Source: Diogma glabrata
Lineage: Eukaryota > Arthropoda > Insecta > Diptera > Cylindrotomidae
Direction of reading: 5' to 3'
DNA: 64,000 nucleotides
NCBI GenBank assembly: GCA_963693315.1
Contig: OY856187.1
Location: 75,895,394 to 75,959,393 of the forward strand
Shown here piece by piece: positions 31,769-43,181 of this stretch. The notes under the pieces are model-generated. The model had not been told where the DNA came from. It worked only from the letters and a program-made list of their open reading frames with translations, and ran no database searches. The translations under genes were made by a program, and so were the position numbers. The first letter of the stretch is position 1. Each line of letters starts with the position of its first letter.

Positions 31769-31865
31769 TCAGTGTTTCTCAACTGATTTTATGCTACGGA
31801 CCAATAAATATTTGAAGATTCTATTACGGACCTAGAGATATATTTCATGTTAGACGGGTGGAAGT
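31769..31865. mobile_element. hAT-type terminus fragment
   Basis: CAGTGTTTCTCAACTG followed by ACGGACCAATAAATATTTG and ACGGACC is the pattern of hAT ends of the CAGTGnTTCTCAA type, which often run into a CGGACCA segment. Related words (CTGCGGACCACTAATG) lie at 33655-33690, but the matching right end is missing. Confidence 0.45.
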
Positions 31866-32239
31866 GTAGTTTATATCTTGCTCACCCTTACATACATAAT
31901 GTGATTTAAAACAACGCAAAGAAGTTTAAAGAAAGCAATAATAGTACAGAAAAAATTTTGATTTGTAATTAAACAGAGCTTAAAACAAAGCCTAAACTCC
32001 TTCTAAAATAAAAATATATAGCATTCTTAAATACAGAAGTTAAAATAAAAAACTATCGTAATCCTTACTCCTAATTCAAAATAATAGAAATTTTTTTACT
32101 ACTTTATTTATTTGGTTCTGGACATGTTATATATAATAACATTTAATAACATAGAAATTTATTGCGTAAGTATTCAATGCTTTATTTTATTTTTCTAACA
32201 AACGATCTCTCGTGTCTTGTCTCGCTCGCATTGTAAATT

Positions 32240-32950
32240 TGCAGAGAATAAAATTAATTAAACTCGAACCCAATACAACGTTTCATCCTTCTGACAGAAA
32301 ATCATGTATTAATTTAAATTGAATTATTTTAAAACGTATCGCTAAAAAAGTAAAACGTGTGAATAAACTTAAGATACACTTTATTCAATTTACCACCTAT
32401 TTAATTGTTTGATTTTTGAAAACAAAATGACATACAATGAAATTCATCAAAGTAATAGTTACTAATACTAATGAGAATTGAGAAACCAAAAAACAATCAT
32501 AAAAACACTAATTTTTTTCATAATGAAAATTTAATTTAATTTAATCATAGGAGCCTTTGTCTTTTTCAATATTCGATTGAGGGGTATGCGCAGTTTGAAT
32601 TTATTATTTTTTATATATTTAGAACGAAAGTGTTTTTTTATAAAATACAATCAAATTAGTTATAAAATAAATAATTTGATTAGTTTTTTCATTAGTATAA
32701 AATTTATTGTCTTTCAGTGTAGGTCATTTCATTTTCAAAATACGAAACAATTAAATGGGTATCGAAATTGAATAAAATTTATTTAATTGTTTGGCATTAA
32801 TGGTACAAAAATAATAAAAATTTAATGTTTTTTTAATTCTTTCTACCAATAAATTTGAAAAGTTAATTTAAAGTGAGTAATGTTACTCTGCCGGAAGGAT
32901 AAAACGTTGTATTGGGTTCCTGTTTAATGAATTTTATTGTTTCGCTAATT
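32240..32950. mobile_element. about 700-bp MITE with 50-bp TIRs
   Basis: AACCCAATACAACGTTTCAT with CCTTCTGACAGA (about 32265-32302) is mirrored at 32890-32930 by TCTGCCGGAAGGATAAAACG and TTGTATTGGGTTC. AATAAAATT flanks both. The interior is non-coding. Confidence 0.65.
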
Positions 32951-33963
32951 TGTAAACATAAAAAAAATATATTGTTAACTATCCCACTAAAATACTAATA
33001 TTGTGTCAGGGAGCAATCACGCAACAGAATAAAATTAACATCTGTTTATTTTAATTTATTCTATTAAGACTAATAACACACACAATTATTGTTATAAAAA
33101 AACAAAAATAAATCTATATTTGTAGTTGCCGGAAAGATACAATTTTTTTTCAAACACTCAACTATTTAATTTTTGCTTCAAATTTGATGCTTTCCTTCGT
33201 AGTAAAAATAAAAACAGATTATTTTTCTGAATCGTTTGCCCAATTATGAAAGTATTGTTATTCAAATAAATAAAAAGTATGACGAAAAAGTATTTTCTCT
33301 TCTGCATATGGAATGAAAGAAAATAATAAAATCGACTCCAAAGAGTGGAATAAAAAAAATAAAAAATTTACTCTCACGAGTAAGAATGATATTAAAAATA
33401 TATAGCATATTTTGTTGATTTTTGAGAATGAAAATTTGTTAACGTAAACGTAAACCGTTTTCATCTCGAGGAGGAAATGCAATATTTTTTACGATAGTAA
33501 ATATATACATGATATTTATTATAAATTATTAAATTAGAAATCGACAAAACAACACTCAAAATTCATATTTAATTTTTTCTTTTCTTTTGCTTTGATTTTG
33601 TGAAATAGTATTCACATTTAAGGAGTGAAAGAAGCCCGAATATAGAAATTCGCAGACCACTAAACTTTTTCTGCGGACCACTAATGGGCCAAAATATACA
33701 TCTGCTACCCGGGTAGAAGCTGCCAATATTAAACAAAGAGCCAAACTCGGGCCCCTTTGGGCGAGCAAAGCCTTGGCTAGTTAACTTCGGTTTCAGTCTG
33801 GGCCAGTTGTAAATGCCTAACCATATTATGTTTATCTTTATTTTTATATATGTTACTCTTTTTAAAACCTCTTTCCACACATTTAAAGGAGGTCTGGAAA
33901 AAAACATCGGTTTGGTAGACATGGCCCAAGTCTTAATTGTCCCAGCCTTAGCCCCAGGACATC
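32951..33963. other. intergenic DNA, low-complexity right half
   Basis: No coding feature. From about 33720 the base composition rises (GGGCCCCTTTGGGCGAG-like words, repeated GGCCCAAG/GGCCCAGG), a degenerate repeat that continues to about 34060 inside the duplicated block. Confidence 0.4.
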
Positions 33964-34483
33964 AGTTCAAACTTGGTTCAAGCTTGGGTTGTTTGAAAAT
34001 GTTGAGCCTATCCCAAACTTTAAAAACTGTGGTGTGGGCTTGGCCCAGGTTTGGTACCCTTTTCCTTTCCTAGCCTTTTCTTTTCCGGGTAGTAATTGTT
34101 GAATGATTGAAATCGAGATTGTTTTTTTTGTGCTTGGGAAAACAACGTAAGATCATGAATTTTGAAATTTTTCCGTTATTGAGTCAAACAAAATTAAACC
34201 AGTTCTTTTTAAAAAACAACACTAAAAGAATTTGTAGCTAACATAACAAACTGTTTGTTGAATTTAGACAAGGAAATGTCGTTTAGTTTGATTGTTTTCA
34301 GACTTTTGACTAACATGCCTGTTAATTGCGAGTTTTCAAAAAACTTGTTAGTAAAACATAAATATCACAATCGTATGAACTAACACAAAAGTGCTGTCGA
34401 GTAATCTAGTATGAAATTTTGGTACATGCATAATATTCCATACAGAACCTAATGACGGAATCGTAATTGAACTTAAAGTAAGG

Positions 34484-36568
34484 TGTCCAGTAGGCATGAC
34501 CAGATATGTATGAACAATTTTCAAACCATCTTTTTCTTCGCTCCCACCGGCTAATTATGTTCCATTTGACTCGAATATGAACTATATCAAGTTTTATTGA
34601 AATCGGAAAATAATTACCCACCGCGCAGTGGCGTCGAAGATAAGAAAATTAGCAGAATAATAGGATTTTTTATTTTTTATCAGATATAATTATCTTAAAA
34701 CATAATATATCTCATAATTTTGATTTTTTTTATTAAAAGCTAATTAATTAACGATTCTAACGAGCCTAAGTATGTAGAAATCAATCTTAGAAAAGCGATT
34801 TATCTTAATTTTTCTTCTTACATATACGAAAATTCACTAATTCATAATAATCTTTTTTCAAAGAAAAAAATTAATTTTATGGTTAAATTTATAATAATTT
34901 TTCATTCAAAAGCAACATTTTTCCAAAAGAAATCAATAAATTAAATTAGATTTATTGTATGATGGGTATTTGCATCTGTAGTTTTCGACCACCTGAAAGG
35001 TGCATTGTGTACCTTCCTCGTCTTTAGTTAGAATGCTGTTGTATTCTGTGTCATCAACTTAACACCGAGTTCGGCGGTATCATTAACAACATGCAAACTT
35101 TGGCAAAACAACGTGGCTTTGACGAAATCCTCATTCCAATGCGTCATGTAGCAACAAATCAATACAAATTCTAAATCGATTAAAAAAACTCTGAGTTTTT
35201 TCTGTGACAAAATCACTAATGTTCTTATTAGCAAAAAGTTGCATATGTTTGACTGCGTCAAAATATTTTTTGCGAGTTTGGGGTGCGATGGGGTCTCGTG
35301 CTGGGACCTCAAGGTTTTGGACCATTTTTCGTTTTTCATCAAACGAAATCTCTGGGTCGAAAATAGCCAAGCCAATATTTGCTTCCGTTAAATAGTGAAG
35401 ATGATAACAAATTTTGTTCAACATTTCTTCTGAAACTCTTTGGTCAATTTTGATGAAATCCAAATCCTGATTTGCGGCTTCCATCTATGCATTTGAACCA
35501 AATTTTTATATACAACATAATCAGAAAAATACAAACGTCTCGAAAAAATGCAAACGGCGTGACTTGTCAGACCTGGGCGTTTGAATTTGTAATTCTCAAT
35601 GGTTTCACCAAGAAAAATCAATGTAACTTCCAAAAATTCTTTATATTCGCTGCGTGGGTGTGATTTTTCCAACTCTTCATGACAAAAAATTACTAGAGCT
35701 TCTCACGAGTGTTTTGGAATTTTGTTTCCCAGTTTTTTGTCCGATATTCCACTTTTGAACATTGTTGGATTAATTTTACCATCGTCCCATGCCTTCTGAA
35801 ATTTGTTGAACAGATAAACATCGGGTGCAGTGGTCTTTCCAAGTTTGAGATCATTAACAGCCCGGAGTTTAATCTTCTGTATGTGATGACGACATGGGAA
35901 TCGAATCAAATTGTGGCCAATCTTTTTACCACCTTTTTCTGGTCCAGCGTTACTTGATGTCATGACGTAGCACATGGCTTCGACTTTATCAGTAAGATCC
36001 CATTCTTCAAGGCATTCTTATATCGCATTCGCAATCGATAAGCCGCTCTGTTCTTTGCATTATGGAACCGTTAATAACTTCTCAATATTACCAAATGTTA
36101 CTATGGTTGGCAAACGATCTACTTTACCATGTCCAGTTAATTCTGCTAGCAATGTATCCAAAAATAAAAATTTGTGTTACTCAAACAAAGTCTAAATCTA
36201 ACATAAAAATTTATTTTTTCTGAATTTTCGCAGAAATTTTTTTTTTGGATTTAAGAAGAAGAAATTCGATAAAAACGCTTTCCTAAGATCAATTTCTACA
36301 TACTTAGGCTCATTGGAATCGTAAAGTAATTAGCTTTTGATAAAAAATCGAAATTATGAGATTATATTTCAAGATGATTATATCTGATAAAAATAAAAAA
36401 TCCTATTATTCTGCTAATTTTCTTATCTTCGATGCCACTGCGCGGTGGGTAATTATTTTCCGATTTCAGTAAAACTGCACACCCTTCATTTTCGAGCCAA
36501 AAGGAACATAATTAGTCGGTGGGAGGGATGAAAATAACAACTTCATAAGTTAGGTCATGTCTAGTGTC
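34484..36568 (-). mobile_element. DNA transposon with about 400-bp TIRs, copy 1
   Basis: The left arm (34484 to about 34890) and right arm (about 36190 to 36568) are inverted. They share CCCACCGGCTAATTATGTTC, GAAATCGGAAAATAATTACC, CACCGCGCAGTGGC, AGGATTTTTTATTTTTTATC and CTAAGTATGTAGAAATC. The ends, near TGTCCAGTAGG and TGGACACTAGA, are less well conserved. A transposase-like pseudogene fills the middle. Confidence 0.8.
34965..36160 (-). pseudogene. transposase-like protein with CRHH motif, broken
   Basis: Read on the minus strand across frames: DRLPTIVTFGNIEKLLTVP, CLEEWDLTDKVEAMCY and TSSNAG (36160-35930), FPCRHHIQKIKL (about 35890), PDVYLFNKFQKAWDDGKI, HPRSEYKEFLEVTLIFLG with FKRPG (35560-35660), ICYHLHYLTEANIGLAIFD and KRKMVQNL (35320-35420), FVTEKTQSFFNRF, VVNDTAELGVKLM (about 35070), LTKDEEGTQ and FQVVENYRCKYP (34970-35030). 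I recognise this order from a widespread, mostly unnamed invertebrate protein family: DTTxSNTG, CRHHI, HPRxxYxExLEL, VVNDTAERGV, TKDEEQ. I cannot name the superfamily. At least four frame breaks make it inactive. The long TIRs around it support a transposase role. Confidence 0.75.
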
Positions 36569-37053
36569 CAGTTGTACTCTTTTGGGATGTAAAGTACCCT
36601 TTTGAGCGATTTTATGCTCCTTAGATTTTCTATACTCCTTTCGTACTCCTTGTACACCTAAAAACTTCAACAGCGTTTTCACTTTTAAAACTTCAAACAT
36701 AAGACAAATAAAATAAAATTTTTTACTTTGGACACAGTTTCTAAATTTTCGTTTGCCTCCATGTTTTTTTATTATAAGCTGAAAATGTAAATATAACATG
36801 CTCTATGCCCCATTATAATTGAAACCCCTAAAACTACGTTAATTCAGCTCAGAAAAGCAGCCCTAATCTCACTTCATTAACGCCAAAACTATCAAACTTC
36901 GCATAATACGAGAAAAGTATGCAGATAAACGTCTGTAAATCCTTATAATTGAGTTTTAAAGACTTATTTTTGCTGCGGTTATTACTATTTTGGCTGTACT
37001 GAATTACATCTGGAGTATTGAGTTTTGCCAATTTAAGTTGTACTTGGAATGTG
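36569..37053. other. non-coding part of the duplicated block
   Basis: Short open frames (36512-36799 and 36849-37064, both -) have no motif and the second runs into the LTR. No gene supported. Confidence 0.45.
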
Positions 37054-37776
37054 TGTAGTGCCAAAAATAGTATAACACTACTATATGATAAAATGTAGTG
37101 CCACTAATGCGTTGGTACACTATTTATAATAAATTGCACTGTAATGCAATTCGTAGCAGTCTGAGACACTAAAACACCACTAATGCGATTATCAATTTAT
37201 TTTCTTTGTTTTTGTATTAGTTCATTACAATATGTAGTCTTAAAATTACAGCCTGTTTGTGTTTTAGTTTTTAATCACTTATTATATAATAAATTAAATT
37301 TTTGTTTAGATTAATATAGGTTCACTTATTTTATATAATTTTCATTGACATCTATAGTAAAACACTCAAGAACTGCACTTATAATTTTAGTTTTATTTCT
37401 TTATTTTAGATTAAGTTATTGTTTTAAATTAATTTAGACTTTAAGTAGTGTTTTTAGTCGTAATATAGTATTAGGCTTATTGATAGAGGTTCCGATTATA
37501 GACTGGTCGACTACCTAAATACTTGTTTTATCGATTCACTGTTTGACTTGTTTTATTTTTTAAAACGATTCACTTAATTGTTACAAAACGACTGTATTGA
37601 TTTGAATTTTAAAATTGACTCTGGTAATTGTCTGAAACTCACTGACTAATTGTTAATTGAAATCTTATTTAAAATTGATTTGAATTTTGGGAAAGAATGT
37701 TAGGAAAATGTTAGTTTGGGAGTTTTGGTGTTCTTGGGAAGTTGTTGTGGTAAAACAAGTAATTTGTTTTACTACA
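37054..37776 (-). repeat. 3' LTR, complete (723 bp)
   Basis: Begins TGTAGTGCCAAAAATAG and ends TTTGTTTTACTACA on the plus strand, so the ends are inverted TGTAG/CTACA. The left flank is ...GGAATGTG. Differs from the 5' LTR at one noted base (AATTTAGACTTT versus AATTTACACTTT). Confidence 0.93.
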
Positions 37777-37792
37777 TTCCTCCCTCCCACGA
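37777..37792 (-). other. polypurine tract
   Basis: On the minus strand GTGGGAGGGAGGAA immediately precedes the 3' LTR; it primes plus-strand DNA synthesis and fixes the element's orientation. Confidence 0.85.
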
Positions 37793-39284
37793 AAAAAAAA
37801 TTTTGGGATTATCGTTGTAGGGAATTAAAAGGAAATTAGGTAGGGTAGTTTACGATGAGCACAAAATTTTGCCAAGTTATGTAATGTATTTAAAAAGAAG
37901 TGAGTATCGAATCTAAGTCTTATTTTGCTTACTGAGTACATAGCTAGATTTACTTTCGATTTGTTCATTCGGTTAAATAGTTGTAATTATACAACTAATC
38001 TAATCTTAAATTTATGAAAATAAAAATTACGAAAAAAAACTTGAAATAACAGAAAAGTTGTGAAAAATTATGTGTCTACACAAATATTTTGTGTTTTATT
38101 AATCTTATTTAATTTTCAAAATTAAGAAAAAATTTCAGTTTAGTTCAGTTTCAGTAAAATGATTTCTGTATGCTTACTGTTATAAAGTATAAAAATATAG
38201 TACAAATAAGATGATGACTGTTAAATTTTAGTTTTTTCTTATGTATCTAAACTTATTTCTAATTTATTAATTTTCGAAATTATAATTATAGTCTTTAAAC
38301 CAGGTTTAAAGGTACAATTAAACTTATCCAGATATTATTTAATCTATTTAGTTTCAAAGTCAGAAAGAAAAATTTTTCTTTTTTATTTTTTTAAATTCAA
38401 AATCTTTTATAAAAAAATTGCGTACGGTTTTTATTGAAAAAAAAAGATTGCCGACTTATTACTGTATAATTATTTAAATTTTAAAAATGAAATTGGATAT
38501 TTTTAATTGTTTTTTTTTTTACGACCTTGATTAATTGGAGATGCCATATTTATTATGTATGATAAAATTTTATGAACTTGAAAAATATGAATACGTTAGT
38601 ATTTAGTAAATAAAAAACATTATGTAGGAATATTGATGTAGGTCATTATTTCTTTTTGTTTTGGTTTTAGGATTATTTGTTTATTTCAATGACAGAAATT
38701 TGGGAACAAAAAAAAACGTTTTTAAAGAAATTGTTTTCTTTCCGCAATATGAGCCGTTTATGTTTAGTAGATCGTTTGACTTAAATTAGCTTGAAATCTT
38801 AAGCATATGAAACTTAAATGTATTTCCCGTTCTTAAATTCTAGTTTATCGTCTTGTTTTTTTTAATCTATATTTTTATATTGTTTAAATCAACTCAACTG
38901 TTCGTTATAGAATGAGTTCAACGGTACTACTTATTTTAAATAAATTTTGCTCAATTGATAGCTACATAAAAATAAAGTTGATCTTGTAAAATAAAATGTT
39001 ATGAAATATGAACACTTAGTTGTATAGTAAATAAAATTTGTAGTAAATAATTTTTTTTTGTTTCTGTTAAAAATTATGTTATGTTTTGATTAGCTTGCGT
39101 ATCTTACAAACTACTGCCTTAATATAATATGTATTTTATGGTAATGATTATTTAAGATTAATGATTTTAGAATTATTATTTTTATTGATTGTATTGATTA
39201 TTGATCGGAATCAGTATTGGTAATAAGATTATTGTTTTTCGATTATTATGTTTCTTGTATATTGTATAAATTGTAAGTATAAAT

Positions 39285-39500
39285 TGATTAGATTTGACTT
39301 ATGCTTAAGGCTAGTATTAGGTTTATTTGATTAACTTGTGGTGTATATTAGTATTGTATTTAGGATAGGTTTGTTTGGTTGGCTTATGGTTTAGGTTAGT
39401 ATTAGGTTTAGAATAGGTAGGTTTGATTTACTTATGGTTTAGATTAGTATTATATTTAGGATAAGATGATTTGGTTTACCTATGCTTTAGGTTGGTTTAA
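39285..39500. repeat. 61-bp minisatellite inside the LTR element
   Basis: About three and a half units built on TTATGGTTTAGGTTAGTATT, AGGTTTAGAATAGG and TTTGATTTAC, directly beyond the gag stop codon. Non-coding. Confidence 0.75.
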
Positions 39501-39518
39501 GCGGAATTTGATATTTTT

Positions 39519-42077
39519 TTAGAAAGCTGTTGTTTTTAAAAATGTGGAAATTTTATCGTTAGAAAGTAATTTTGAAGGAAAGTTACTTCGAATTTGATTT
39601 GTGTACTTGACTAACAAATAAGTATTGTCTCTAATGATGTGTAACAGATGACCGGTTGTACAAAACTTTGCAATGTCGAATATGATTTTACGAGATGCTA
39701 GTAGTAAATTATTTGGAAAACAGACAGGAAATTTTTGGAACAGATTCTCAAGCCAGTGAACTGAATTAGATGCATAAGAACGAGATTGAATTTTATTGGT
39801 TATTGGCAGTGTAAGTTGTAAGGTAGTAGTTTTCTTTACACGACTCCACGAAAGGCTAAGATATAGTAAAACTGATTTCCACAGTTTGGAAAGTTGTAAT
39901 GGACAGTGTATCCAATTTTCAATACGTCTGGGTCTTTTTTGGTCGCGGTTGTTTACAGTTAGTTTGTTATTAGAGTCATGGTAATTTATCGTAGCAGACT
40001 GGTTCAACGTTTTAATGTTTTCGGTGTCGGAGTGGTATGAATTGCTTGGTTGAAGCTTAATCGAATGTTGGTCAGTTTTGTGTTTTCGAACTTTCATATT
40101 TGTGTTAATCGTTTTAGATACACTTCGGCGGCTGTGTAATTTGATATTTGGTTTTTTGTTTGACGATTTCTTTTCCACTACCATAGATGAGGGCAAATAT
40201 TGATTTTTCTTAGAAGTGGTTGGGTTTTCTGATTTCTGGATTCTGTTTTTGTGACAAAAAGAATTATTATGGAATTTCGATGTGGTCGTTGAAGACAAAT
40301 ATTGATTTTTCTTAGAACTGATTATTGGTTTCTGGAATCTACTTTCATTACGATTAGAATTAGTTTGACATTTCAAAGTGGTAGTTAGTAGCTTATAGTG
40401 CGTATAATTTTTAGTGTTTTTTAATTTTACTGGCATTGATGAAATTTGCGTTGTGTTTGCAATTTTTAAAGGAATATGCACCAAGTCTCGGGAAATGTTT
40501 TGTTTTAGAATTTCGGAATACAGAATTGGTGTTGAAATAATTTCTGGTATAAATTGTGATTTGTCTGGGTTATTGTCGGGCGTATTTGACTTAATTTTGT
40601 TAGTCGAAAATGTTTGACTACTTTGTGTATCTGGTAATTGAACGTTTTCTGTGAGGTTGTTTACAAGTGAAGTTGGATTGGGCTTTAAAATTTGAATTGG
40701 GCCAGTTGGAGTTTTCTGGATACTTTGGTTGACTGATATGGATAGTGGAATTTTTTCTGTAAGATTGCTTACAAAGAGGATTGAATTTGGTTTTGCTTCG
40801 CGTGAGCCGTTTGGCATTTTAGCAAATTTGTTATCATTTGTTTCGAGTTTATCTTTTAAGTTTGAATCCTGTGAACTTGAAGAATTATCAGCAGAACCAT
40901 GTGGAAGAATTGGAAGCAGACTTGATGCATTATTTTCTGAATTTAAATAATTTAGGTCGTCAGTGTTAATATTCAAAGACGGAATATCTGTATACGTGTC
41001 GGTAACAGGGAAATTATTTGACAAGAAAATACAAGACGGTTTAAGATGTAATGTAGGTGCAACTCTTTCTTGTGCGATTAATGGTTCGGGCTCTACGTCA
41101 GAATTGTCCGATAAATTTAGTTTTGTACTTTGTAAAAGTTTTGAAGGTGCTATTGGGGCTTTAGAGTTTACAATGAAGTTTAATTTTGATGTAACATTTG
41201 TATTTGAATTAGGTCGTTCTGCTTGAGAATTTGTATTTTTTATGTTTTCTGGTTGGTAACAAGATATATTGGAAGGTGGGTGTGAGGGATATGAGGATTT
41301 TTGATCAAAAATATATGGTGGAATGTGTGATAAATTACTGGAGCTACTTTGAGCTGTACTATAAGGGTTAGGCATATTTTCTACTTCTGGCTGTAAATAT
41401 GAATAAGAGGGTAAATGGGATTGCAGTTTCTCATGGTAGTTTGATACTGAAGGAAATGTTGGATGTTGCGTAGAATTCGAAAGGTTTGTTTTAGGAACAT
41501 TTGAAATTGCATGAGCACCAGAAAACGATGGGGAAGATGGTATATCAGATGATAAAGGCAGTGGGGTAATGTGATTTACGTTTTGATTTTGTGGAATTAT
41601 ATTGTTATTCAGTAATGTCAGTTGAGAGGGTTTATCGGTTTTTGTTATACTTTCTGCAGGGGTGTATGTTGTATTTGAAGGTGGGTGGTTAAATAGAGGG
41701 AATCTAGGCAGATTATTAGCCATCTTTAATGCAAAGTTTGACGTTGTGGAGCTTAAACTTTGTGTGAGTTGAGCAAACGTATGGGCTTTTGTTCCCTCAA
41801 ATTGCCTGGTGGAAGGTGGGAAGTAATTCCGTAATATGAATCCTAGGTCTTCAACTGATTTGAATGACTTGTCTTCAACGGCTAGGAGAGCCTTGCCTGT
41901 GATACGTCTAACCAGTAATTGTGCAAAAACTATCTGATCTAGGACGTTCAATTTCAATGTAATTGTTGTAGCACGAAATATAAAGCGTTCTATTTCCTCG
42001 TCAATATCGTCGGCATCACCGTCTAGTTTTTCGACTAGTTTTACTACTTCGTATAGGTTAACCATATCAAATAGCAT
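39519..42077 (-). CDS. gag: Gag-like protein of LTR element, 852 aa
   Basis: Single long frame starting at 42077, about 390 bases inside the 5' LTR. Residues 1-120 look like a gypsy-type capsid region: NLYEVVKLVEKLDGDADDID, LLVRRITGKALLAVEDKSF and PPSTRQFEGTKAHTFAQL. Residues about 120-700 are rich in Ser, Asn, Pro and Thr and probably disordered. They carry three KKNQYLS/P repeats between about residues 575 and 630. The last 150 residues turn basic then hydrophobic (RPRRIENWIHC, LLYLSLSWSRVKK) and match nothing I know. There is no CCHC knuckle, DTG protease or YxDD. A gag of this type normally has 300-500 residues, so the long tail is unusual; it could be new coding sequence or eroded pol. 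The frame is fully open, in keeping with the recent insertion. Confidence 0.7.
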   Translation of the reverse strand: MLFDMVNLYEVVKLVEKLDGDADDIDEEIERFIFRATTITLKLNVLDQIVFAQLLVRRITGKALLAVEDKSFKSVEDLGFILRNYFPPSTRQFEGTKAHTFAQLTQSLSSTTSNFALKMANNLPRFPLFNHPPSNTTYTPAESITKTDKPSQLTLLNNNIIPQNQNVNHITPLPLSSDIPSSPSFSGAHAISNVPKTNLSNSTQHPTFPSVSNYHEKLQSHLPSYSYLQPEVENMPNPYSTAQSSSSNLSHIPPYIFDQKSSYPSHPPSNISCYQPENIKNTNSQAERPNSNTNVTSKLNFIVNSKAPIAPSKLLQSTKLNLSDNSDVEPEPLIAQERVAPTLHLKPSCIFLSNNFPVTDTYTDIPSLNINTDDLNYLNSENNASSLLPILPHGSADNSSSSQDSNLKDKLETNDNKFAKMPNGSREAKPNSILFVSNLTEKIPLSISVNQSIQKTPTGPIQILKPNPTSLVNNLTENVQLPDTQSSQTFSTNKIKSNTPDNNPDKSQFIPEIISTPILYSEILKQNISRDLVHIPLKIANTTQISSMPVKLKNTKNYTHYKLLTTTLKCQTNSNRNESRFQKPIISSKKNQYLSSTTTSKFHNNSFCHKNRIQKSENPTTSKKNQYLPSSMVVEKKSSNKKPNIKLHSRRSVSKTINTNMKVRKHKTDQHSIKLQPSNSYHSDTENIKTLNQSATINYHDSNNKLTVNNRDQKRPRRIENWIHCPLQLSKLWKSVLLYLSLSWSRVKKTTTLQLTLPITNKIQSRSYASNSVHWLENLFQKFPVCFPNNLLLASRKIIFDIAKFCTTGHLLHIIRDNTYLLVKYTNQIRSNFPSKLLSNDKISTFLKTTAF

Positions 42078-42450
42078 ATTGAATGAAAATTACAGGAAAA
42101 CGAATTATGGGATTGAATACAGGGAAATACGGATTGAATATAAAACAAATTATAACCAAATTTCGAACTGTGGTAAAACTTAGGTTAAGAGTTAAATCGA
42201 ATTTAGGTAAAAAAAAAATTTTTTCTGATCTTACTACTAATTATGATTGAAAAATCTTACCAAATTATTTGAACACGAAGTTTATGTTGGTGAAGTTGAT
42301 GATGGTGATCCTTCCTTTTATTGCGGATACTCCAGTTTTTTTTTTGAAATTCTATTGAGGCTGGAACACAGCTCGTTGTTCGTATCCAATTGTAATAGGT
42401 GGGTTTGCTGTTCGTTTACTCCTTTAAATTCCTTCTCCTTTTGTCGGTAA
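42078..42450 (-). other. 5' leader of the LTR element
   Basis: Between primer-binding site and gag start; AT-rich, with a poly-A/poly-T tract at about 42210. Likely holds packaging signals, but none is visible. Confidence 0.5.
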
Positions 42451-42468
42451 GGATAACCGGCTGCGCCA
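42451..42468 (-). other. primer-binding site, tRNA-Ser-like
   Basis: On the minus strand TGGCGCAGCCGGTTATCC begins two bases after the 5' LTR. The first eight bases match the TGGCGCAG used by 17.6/297-type insect elements. Confidence 0.8.
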
Positions 42469-42470
42469 AA

Positions 42471-43181
42471 TGTAGTGCCAAAAATAGTATAACACTACTA
42501 TATGATAAAATGTAGTGCCACTAATGCGTTGGTACACTATTTATAATAAATTGCACTGTAATGCAATTCGTAGCAGTCTGAGACACTAAAACACCACTAA
42601 TGCGATTATCAATTTATTTTCTTTGTTTTTGTATTAGTTCATTACAATATGTAGTCTTAAAATTACAGCCTGTTTGTGTTTTAGTTTTTAATCACTTATT
42701 ATATAATAAATTAAATTTTTGTTTAGATTAATATAGGTTCACTTATTTTATATAATTTTCATTGACATCTATAGTAAAACACTCAAGAACTGCACTTATA
42801 ATTTTAGTTTTATTTCTTTATTTTAGATTAAGTTATTGTTTTAAATTAATTTACACTTTAAGTAGTGTTTTTAGTCGTAATATAGTATTAGGCTTATTGA
42901 TAGAGGTTCCGATTATAGACTGGTCGACTACCTAAATACTTGTTTTATCGATTCACTGTTTGACTTGTTTTATTTTTTAAAACGATTCACTTAATTGTTA
43001 CAAAACGACTGTATTGATTTGAATTTTAAAATTGACTCTGGTAATTGTCTGAAACTCACTGACTAATTGTTAATTGAAATCTTATTTAAAATTGATTTGA
43101 ATTTTGGGAAAGAATGTTAGGAAAATGTTAGTTTGGGAGTTTTGGTGTTCTTGGGAAGTTGTTGTGGTAAAACAAGTAATT
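42471..43181 (-). repeat. 5' LTR, truncated at its outer end
   Basis: Same as 37054-37764 but stops at ...AAACAAGTAATT and lacks the final TGTTTTACTACA. The next base starts the duplicated block (AGTTCAAACTTGG). The truncation is therefore a rearrangement or assembly junction and not a normal integration edge. Confidence 0.92.

Larger units (their letters stand above)
33964..37053. repeat. 3.09-kb duplicated block, copy 1
   Basis: Identical in every compared reading frame to 43182-46271, at a constant offset of 9218. It starts at AGTTCAAACTTGG and is cut at its right edge by the LTR element (37054). Copy 2 has the same internal sequence and runs on without the element. Confidence 0.92.
37054..43181 (-). 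mobile_element. gag-only LTR retrotransposon, Ty3/gypsy-like, 6.1 kb
   Basis: Minus-strand element. 3' LTR 37054-37776, polypurine tract GTGGGAGGGAGGAA just inside it (37777-37792), one gag-like ORF, primer-binding site TGGCGCAGCCGGTTATCC at 42451-42468, and 5' LTR 42471-43181 (missing its outermost bases). TGGCGCAG-type sites are complementary to tRNA-Ser in several insect gypsy elements. Between the gag stop and the 3' LTR lie 1.7 kb of AT-rich non-coding DNA. No protease, RT, RNase H or integrase is present. I noted one difference between the LTRs over about 705 bp, so insertion was recent and reverse transcription was supplied in trans. Confidence 0.88.

Noticed and set aside
34406..34621. 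71-codon minus-strand frame at the left TIR (and its copy at 43624-43839)
   Set aside because: It lies within the terminal inverted repeat of the DNA transposon and has no motif.
40963..41226. Plus-strand frames at 39796-41226 opposite the Gag-like ORF
   Set aside because: They are antisense shadows of the long minus-strand gag frame; PBS, PPT and LTR order all fix the minus strand as coding.
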